The notes below the pieces were generated by a model that saw only the letters and a program-made list of their open reading frames with translations, searched no databases and was not told the origin of the DNA. The position numbers and the translations under genes were made by a program. A stretch of 64,000 bases of DNA, taken from an uncultured Gemmatimonadales bacterium (lineage in GTDB: Bacteria; Gemmatimonadota; Gemmatimonadetes; Palauibacterales; Palauibacteraceae). The stretch lies in NCBI GenBank assembly GCA_947259585.1, contig CAMYMV010000022.1:1-64000 (forward strand), given 5' to 3'. This document shows, in pieces, positions 59,858 to 64,000 of this stretch (within the stretch, counting starts at the first letter, position 1; each line of letters starts with the position of its first letter).

Positions 59858-60817
59858 ATGATTGCTAATGGCGATGGTGCGACGATGGGGACGCGCTTCC
59901 CGATCGGTGTAGTGGCCCGCCGGACTGGTCTCTCGAAGGACGTCCTGCGAGTCTGGGAGAGCCGGTATGGCGTGGTTCGCCCGGCCAGATCGGACTCGGG
60001 ACGTCGGCTCTACAGCGAGGAGGACATCGAGCGGCTCAGTTTGCTCAGGGCCGCCACTCTGGTCGGCTGGAGCATTGGGGAGGTCGCTGACCGACCCATG
60101 GACGAGCTCCGGGAGCTCGCGACGCCCGTCGCGCCTCCAACTCGGCCGAGCCCAGCGGCGCGAAACGGCGCCGAAGCGCCTGCCGAGATCGTCGAGGAGT
60201 GCATGCTGGCGATCGAAGAGATGTCCAGCGAGCCGCTAGAGGCGGCCCTGTCGAGGGGGATGATGGGGTTGTCGGGTGCCGACTTCCTCGAGGCCGTGGT
60301 GGTGCCTGTTCTTCAGGAGATCGGCCAGCGGTGGCGGATGGGGCGTTTGGACCCCGCGCAGGAGCACCTCGCAACCGTCGCTGTTCGCACGGAGCTCGCC
60401 CGCATGATCTCCGCCATGCAGCCCGGTGAGGGAGCACCCCGGATCCTGTTGTCCACGTTGTCCGGGGAGGATCACGAGCTCGGTGCCATGCTCGCTGCCG
60501 CCACTGCCGCCGCGGCCGGCTGGCGCGCGACCTTCATCGGGGCGAACCTGCCGACAGAAGACATCGTGGCCGCCGTCCGGCGCACCGGGGCCGCGGCCGT
60601 CGGCTTGAGCATCGTGGCGTCCAGCGGAGCCCCGGCCGGTGCAAGGGTCAGCGAGCAGTTGACCGCGCTCCGAAGGGAGCTCGGCGAGAACGTCCAGATC
60701 TTCGTCGGAGGGGCTGGCGCCGCCAGATACGGGAGCGTGGCTTCCGCGATCGGTGCTCACCAGTTCGGCAGCCTCGATGAGTTCCGCGCCTCGCTGGAGA
60801 ATCCCGATGACGTATAG
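59858..60817 (+). CDS. litR: MerR-family B12-dependent photoreceptor regulator (LitR/CarH)
   Basis: The 319-residue protein has an N-terminal MerR winged helix (IGVVARRTGLSKDVLRVWESRYGVVRPARSDSGRRLYS), a helical domain with W159-x9-E169-H170 (WRMGRLDPAQEH), and a B12-binding domain with EDHELG (His206 as the cobalt ligand). The W-x9-EH motif is diagnostic of CarH/LitR proteins that use adenosylcobalamin as a light sensor: dark tetramer represses, light releases it. The overlapping promoter elements TTGAC/GTCAA suggest autoregulation. ATG 59858 is the first codon of the frame; an alternative ATG at 59885 has no ribosome site either. Confidence 0.92.
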   Translation: MIANGDGATMGTRFPIGVVARRTGLSKDVLRVWESRYGVVRPARSDSGRRLYSEEDIERLSLLRAATLVGWSIGEVADRPMDELRELATPVAPPTRPSPAARNGAEAPAEIVEECMLAIEEMSSEPLEAALSRGMMGLSGADFLEAVVVPVLQEIGQRWRMGRLDPAQEHLATVAVRTELARMISAMQPGEGAPRILLSTLSGEDHELGAMLAAATAAAAGWRATFIGANLPTEDIVAAVRRTGAAAVGLSIVASSGAPAGARVSEQLTALRRELGENVQIFVGGAGAARYGSVASAIGAHQFGSLDEFRASLENPDDV

Positions 60818-60888
60818 AGCTGACGGCTCCCTTTCAACAAGAGGCTGATTCGTCTCGCCTATTGACGGCTACCGAGCGGCCCGCCACA

Positions 60889-60924
60889 ATACGGTACCGT
60901 ATGGCGCTTCGAGCCCGGCGCCAT
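60889..60924. promoter_or_regulatory. two adjacent inverted repeats after litR
   Basis: ATACGGTACCGTAT (60889-60902) is a perfect 14-base palindrome. It abuts ATGGCGC (60901-60907) paired with GCGCCAT (60918-60924) around a ten-base loop. They sit 70-110 bases after the litR stop, upstream of a tiny membrane ORF. The first looks like a protein-binding site, the second like a hairpin. Confidence 0.4.
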
Positions 60925-60962
60925 TACCGAATAGAAGCATGGGCAAGAGGCAGAGATAAGCG

Positions 60963-61052
60963 ATGCGTCCCTCGATCATCCCCGTCCTCCTCGTCGCCGC
61001 GCTACTCGCGGCGTTCTTCATCCTGACGATCATCGCCCTCGGCGTCAGCTGA
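60963..61052 (+). CDS. possible 29-residue membrane peptide
   Basis: An ORF of 29 residues (MRPSIIPVLLVAALLAAFF, then ILTIIALGVS) is almost entirely one transmembrane helix. The ribosome site (AAGAGGCAGAG) is weak. It resembles other single-helix peptides; evidence is limited to hydrophobicity and the clean frame. Confidence 0.3.
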   Translation: MRPSIIPVLLVAALLAAFFILTIIALGVS

Positions 61053-61091
61053 TCCTCCGCCACGGACGGCTGGTTCCGCTGGTTGGTTTCG

Positions 61092-63065
61092 TCAGGCCGC
61101 CGGCTTCCGCGTCGAGTGCCACACGAGCAGTCCCACGAGGGCCGCGATCGTAAGGAGCGCCAACGCCTGCTGGGCGAACGGCGCCAAGTCGGGCGGGAAT
61201 CCTCGGATCGGCTCGCCTCCGCGCGCCACCACCCAGATAGCGAGCAGCACGCCCGTGAGGCCGCCGCCGCCGACCAGGCCGGAGCCGAACAGCACCCCTT
61301 CTTCCCGGCGCCGTTCGGCTTCCTCGGGAGCCTGCTTCCGGGTGAGCAGGTGCCGGGTCAGGCCGCCGATGAAGACCGCCGCCATCGTCGAGAGAGGCAG
61401 ATAGACGCCGACGGCGAAGGCGAGCACCGGGATCTTGAACAGGCTCGCGACAAGCCCTATCCCGACACCGATCAGGATGAGGGCCCAGGGAAGGCTCTGA
61501 TCCAACACCCCGTCGATCACCAGCTTCATCAGCACGGCCTGCGGAGCCGGAAGCTCCGGGCCGCCGAGGCCACCGGGCACGCCCTGATTGAGGAGGATCA
61601 CCACGATGGCGACCACGCCGGCCGAGGTGATCACCCCCACCAGCTCGCCGATCTGTTGGAATCGGGGCGTTGCTCCGAGGAGGAAGCCCGTCTTCAGGTC
61701 CTGGGAAGTGTCCCCGGCGATCGACGCGGCGATGCACACGGCCGTGCCGACCATCAGCGCCGTCGCCTTGCCGGCGAGATCCGTCCAGCCGAGGAGGAGG
61801 AAGATCGCGCTCGTCCCCAACAGGGTGGCGATGGTCATCCCCGATGTCGGGTTCGAGGTCACGCCGACCAAACCCACGATTCGGGAGCTGACCGTCACGA
61901 AGAAGAAGGCGAACACCGCGATGAGGATCGAGGCCACGAAGCGGACCGGAATCGAGTCGATGTATCCGAGAATCCCCGGCACGAACGTGAGGACCGCCAG
62001 GATCCCGATCAGCCAAAGCATGATCGTGCGGAAGGAGAGGTCCAGATCGAACCTCTCCATGGCGGTGGTCGCGCCGGTGGAGATATGCCGGACGCTGAGC
62101 CGAAACGACTCGACCATCGTCGGTATCGACTTGATGAGCGTGATGATCCCGCCCGTCGCCACCGCCCCGGCCCCGATGTAGCGCACGTAGCGATGCCAGA
62201 TCTCCCCCGGGGCCATGTCGCGGATGAGCATCTCCGTCTCGGGATACAGCGGCTCCGTCATGCCCGCTCCCCAGATGTTGATGAGCGGGATGATGATGAG
62301 CCACGAGAGCGCCGCGCCAGCGACCATGATGGTGGCGATCCGGATGCCCAGAATGTAGCCGACGCCGATCAACGGGGGCGAGACGCTGATCGAGAGCTGG
62401 GCCTTGAGCGGCAGCGTGAGCTGGAAGGATCCGACGACGAACTTGAAGCCGTCGGTGATCAGCTTGAACAGCATTCCGACGCCGAGGCCCCAGAAGACGC
62501 CGCGGGCCTGGCTGCCGCCGCCCTCCGCGGCCACCAGCACCTCCGCGCAGGCCAGCCCCTCGGGGTACGGCAGCTTCCCGTGCTCGCGCTTGATGAGATA
62601 GCGCCGCAGCGGGATCATCGAGAGGACGCCGAGCAGGCCGCCGGCCATCGTGAGCAGGGTGATCTGCGCCCATGCCGGGCTCATCCCCCAGATGAACAGC
62701 GCCGGGATCGTGAACAGCACTCCGGAGGCGACCGAGGAGCTCGCCGAGCCCACGGTCTGTGACATGTTGCTCTCGAGGATGCTGTGCCTGAAGCCGAAGG
62801 CGGTGAGGAGCCGGAAGGCGACCACGGTCAGGACGGCCACCGGTATCGAGGTGCTGATCGTGAGGCCGGCCTTGAGGCCCAGGTAGGTGTTCGCGGCCCC
62901 GAACACCATCCCGAGGATGGCCCCCGTTATGACCGCCTTGATCGTGAACTCGGCCGGCGTTTCCCCATAGGTCAGCGGGACGTACTCCTCGCCCTCCTTC
63001 AGCTCGTACGCCGTCGGCGGGAGCTTGCGGGCCTGGCCTCCTGCAATTCCGTTCGTCGTCTCCAT
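61092..63065 (-). CDS. OPT-family oligopeptide transporter
   Basis: The 657-residue protein has about sixteen membrane helices and OPT motifs: AEFTIKAVITGAILGMVFGAANTYLGLKAGLTIS near the N-terminus, ESNMSQTVGSASSSVASG, and HGKLPYPEGLACAEVL. The family imports peptides or metal chelates (iron-siderophore-like) with protons; the substrate is unknown. The ATG lies one base after the DUF481 stop, so both genes are in one operon on the minus strand. Confidence 0.92.
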   Translation of the reverse strand: METTNGIAGGQARKLPPTAYELKEGEEYVPLTYGETPAEFTIKAVITGAILGMVFGAANTYLGLKAGLTISTSIPVAVLTVVAFRLLTAFGFRHSILESNMSQTVGSASSSVASGVLFTIPALFIWGMSPAWAQITLLTMAGGLLGVLSMIPLRRYLIKREHGKLPYPEGLACAEVLVAAEGGGSQARGVFWGLGVGMLFKLITDGFKFVVGSFQLTLPLKAQLSISVSPPLIGVGYILGIRIATIMVAGAALSWLIIIPLINIWGAGMTEPLYPETEMLIRDMAPGEIWHRYVRYIGAGAVATGGIITLIKSIPTMVESFRLSVRHISTGATTAMERFDLDLSFRTIMLWLIGILAVLTFVPGILGYIDSIPVRFVASILIAVFAFFFVTVSSRIVGLVGVTSNPTSGMTIATLLGTSAIFLLLGWTDLAGKATALMVGTAVCIAASIAGDTSQDLKTGFLLGATPRFQQIGELVGVITSAGVVAIVVILLNQGVPGGLGGPELPAPQAVLMKLVIDGVLDQSLPWALILIGVGIGLVASLFKIPVLAFAVGVYLPLSTMAAVFIGGLTRHLLTRKQAPEEAERRREEGVLFGSGLVGGGGLTGVLLAIWVVARGGEPIRGFPPDLAPFAQQALALLTIAALVGLLVWHSTRKPAA

Positions 63066-63066
63066 G

Positions 63067-64000
63067 CTACTCCGTGCTCCAACCGAGCTGGTAGGTCATC
63101 GTGAGGTCGTTCTTCTCGTCTCCAGAAGGCGGCGGGTTGTTGTATTGGTAGAGAAGTGACCAAATGAAGGTCAGGCGCTTGAACACACTGATCGAGATAT
63201 CGTAGGAGTTCAGAAGCTCGACGTCGCTGAAGTCCTCGAGCGAAGGATCATAGGTGACCCCAACGCGAAAGCGAGCAGGCCCGAGAGTCTGATTGAACTC
63301 GCCGCTGGAAGTCAGGATCGGCCGGTCGTTACGCGGCCCGGTCGTCAGGTTGTCGAACCGACCGCCAACGCCCACGGAGGCGCGCAAACCAGTCGCCTCG
63401 GACCGGACGATCTGGACCCCGAGTCCGCCCGAGTATGTCTGACGAAACTGAAGGTCATTGGTCGGGTCGTGCTGCCAGCGCCCCCCGATGCTCCCGAACA
63501 ACCGTTTCGTCATGAAGATGTCGGTACCCAGGCTCACGATGATCCGGGGCTCGGTGCTGAGCGTCTCGCCTGCCTCATCCAGCTCCTTTGTCGTCGTGAG
63601 CAGAGCGGCGAACTCGGTCCGGTCCTTCGAGGTCTCGCGCCCCAGGTCGAGCGTGAACGAGAGGTTGTTCTCGTCCGTGTTGCCGCGCTGGAGACTGCCG
63701 CCCAATGAAGCCAGGATCTTCCAGAACTTGAAGAAAGGGCTGTACAGCGTGATGATAACAGGTTCCAGTTTCTTCAGGTCGGAGGCCGACCCCACCGCCG
63801 CGAAATCGACCGGCTGGACGAGGCGGGTCGTGCCGTCCTTCATCTCGAGCAGGAGCCCGTCCGCCACCGGCCGGACCGTGGCGGCTACCACGGTCGAATC
63901 GGTGAGCCGGATCCCGATCGGCTCGGAGGCGGTGAAAGCCTGGATACCTGCCGTCGGGAGCTTGACATCCTGGCCCTTATACTTGAAGACCCAGTTGGAA
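63067..64000 (-). CDS. DUF481-family outer-membrane protein, partial
   Basis: The open frame runs off the window edge upstream. The visible 310 residues start SNWVFKYKGQDVKLPTAG, then a periplasmic region of small beta-strands and a C-terminal barrel with repeated aromatic strands (FFKFWKILASLGGSLQRGNTDENNLSFTLDLG, ... ISISVFKRLTFIWSLLYQYNNPPPSGDEKNDLTMTYQLGWSTE), typical of DUF481 proteins of the outer membrane. The track start (GTG 63891) is only an internal codon. It precedes the OPT transporter by one base. Confidence 0.82.
   Translation of the reverse strand, partial: SNWVFKYKGQDVKLPTAGIQAFTASEPIGIRLTDSTVVAATVRPVADGLLLEMKDGTTRLVQPVDFAAVGSASDLKKLEPVIITLYSPFFKFWKILASLGGSLQRGNTDENNLSFTLDLGRETSKDRTEFAALLTTTKELDEAGETLSTEPRIIVSLGTDIFMTKRLFGSIGGRWQHDPTNDLQFRQTYSGGLGVQIVRSEATGLRASVGVGGRFDNLTTGPRNDRPILTSSGEFNQTLGPARFRVGVTYDPSLEDFSDVELLNSYDISISVFKRLTFIWSLLYQYNNPPPSGDEKNDLTMTYQLGWSTE

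Overview
The window is high-GC DNA (roughly 65-70% G+C by eye) from a Gram-negative-type bacterium. Evidence for this is many lipobox lipoproteins, outer-membrane barrel proteins, Tat signals and MacB/FtsX-type ABC systems. The mix of TspO, a B12 photoreceptor of the LitR/CarH type, long hypothetical lipoproteins and DUF481/D15-type barrels fits Gemmatimonadota or a neighbouring group (FCB or Acidobacteriota). That placement is inference, because there is no rRNA or ribosomal-protein marker here.

Layout. 1-4.5 kb is an eroded accessory area: the end of an IS3-family element, an exported short-chain dehydrogenase fused to ankyrin repeats, a cupin, a truncated VOC gene and small membrane proteins. 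4.5-10.2 kb holds the conserved divergent tesA / ybbA-ybbP set, then psd-pssA (phosphatidylethanolamine synthesis), whose 3' end runs into a tRNA-3'-end-like fragment. 10.3-33.2 kb is a mixed region: an OFA-type MFS carrier, FG-GAP, cupredoxin and FAD-linked exported proteins, a split surface lipoprotein, a polysaccharide deacetylase, an FHA-GGDEF cyclase, an ABC-2-like exporter operon, a DUF4153 protein, a large outer-membrane barrel, a sphingolipid Delta4-desaturase homologue and a dodecin.

33.4-47.2 kb is a hydrogen-metabolism island. On the minus strand, an apparent eight-gene operon, marR-hdrC-hdrB-hdrA-mvhD-mvhG-mvhA-protease, encodes a complete MvhADG-HdrABC complex (group 3c [NiFe]-hydrogenase plus heterodisulfide-reductase-like electron bifurcation). 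Its first gene is a MarR regulator with an unusual four-cysteine tail, and a palindrome overlaps its own promoter. Divergently, on the plus strand, hybC-hybD-hybO-hybA-hybB plus a 45-residue membrane peptide encode a membrane-bound periplasmic Hyb-type uptake hydrogenase. Its small-subunit gene is broken by an out-of-frame deletion. Nearby genes fit the same theme: ppsR/ppsA (gluconeogenic PEP synthase and its regulator) and a His-rich UreH/NicO-like putative nickel transporter.

51-64 kb holds DUF2177, tspO with a consensus sigma70-like promoter, an AttEFGH-like ABC system whose lipocalin (AttH/CrtC-like) part is fused to a membrane anchor, a DUF1295 protein, an SRPBCC protein, mscS, a fasciclin lipoprotein divergent from litR (whose transcript looks leaderless), an OPT transporter and the end of a DUF481 outer-membrane gene that leaves the window.

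Integrated picture (inference): a facultative or anaerobic organism able to take up H2 at the membrane and oxidise it in the cytoplasm with flavin-based bifurcation. Its hydrogenase expression appears to be under a metal- or redox-sensing MarR protein, and a light/B12 switch sits a few kb away.
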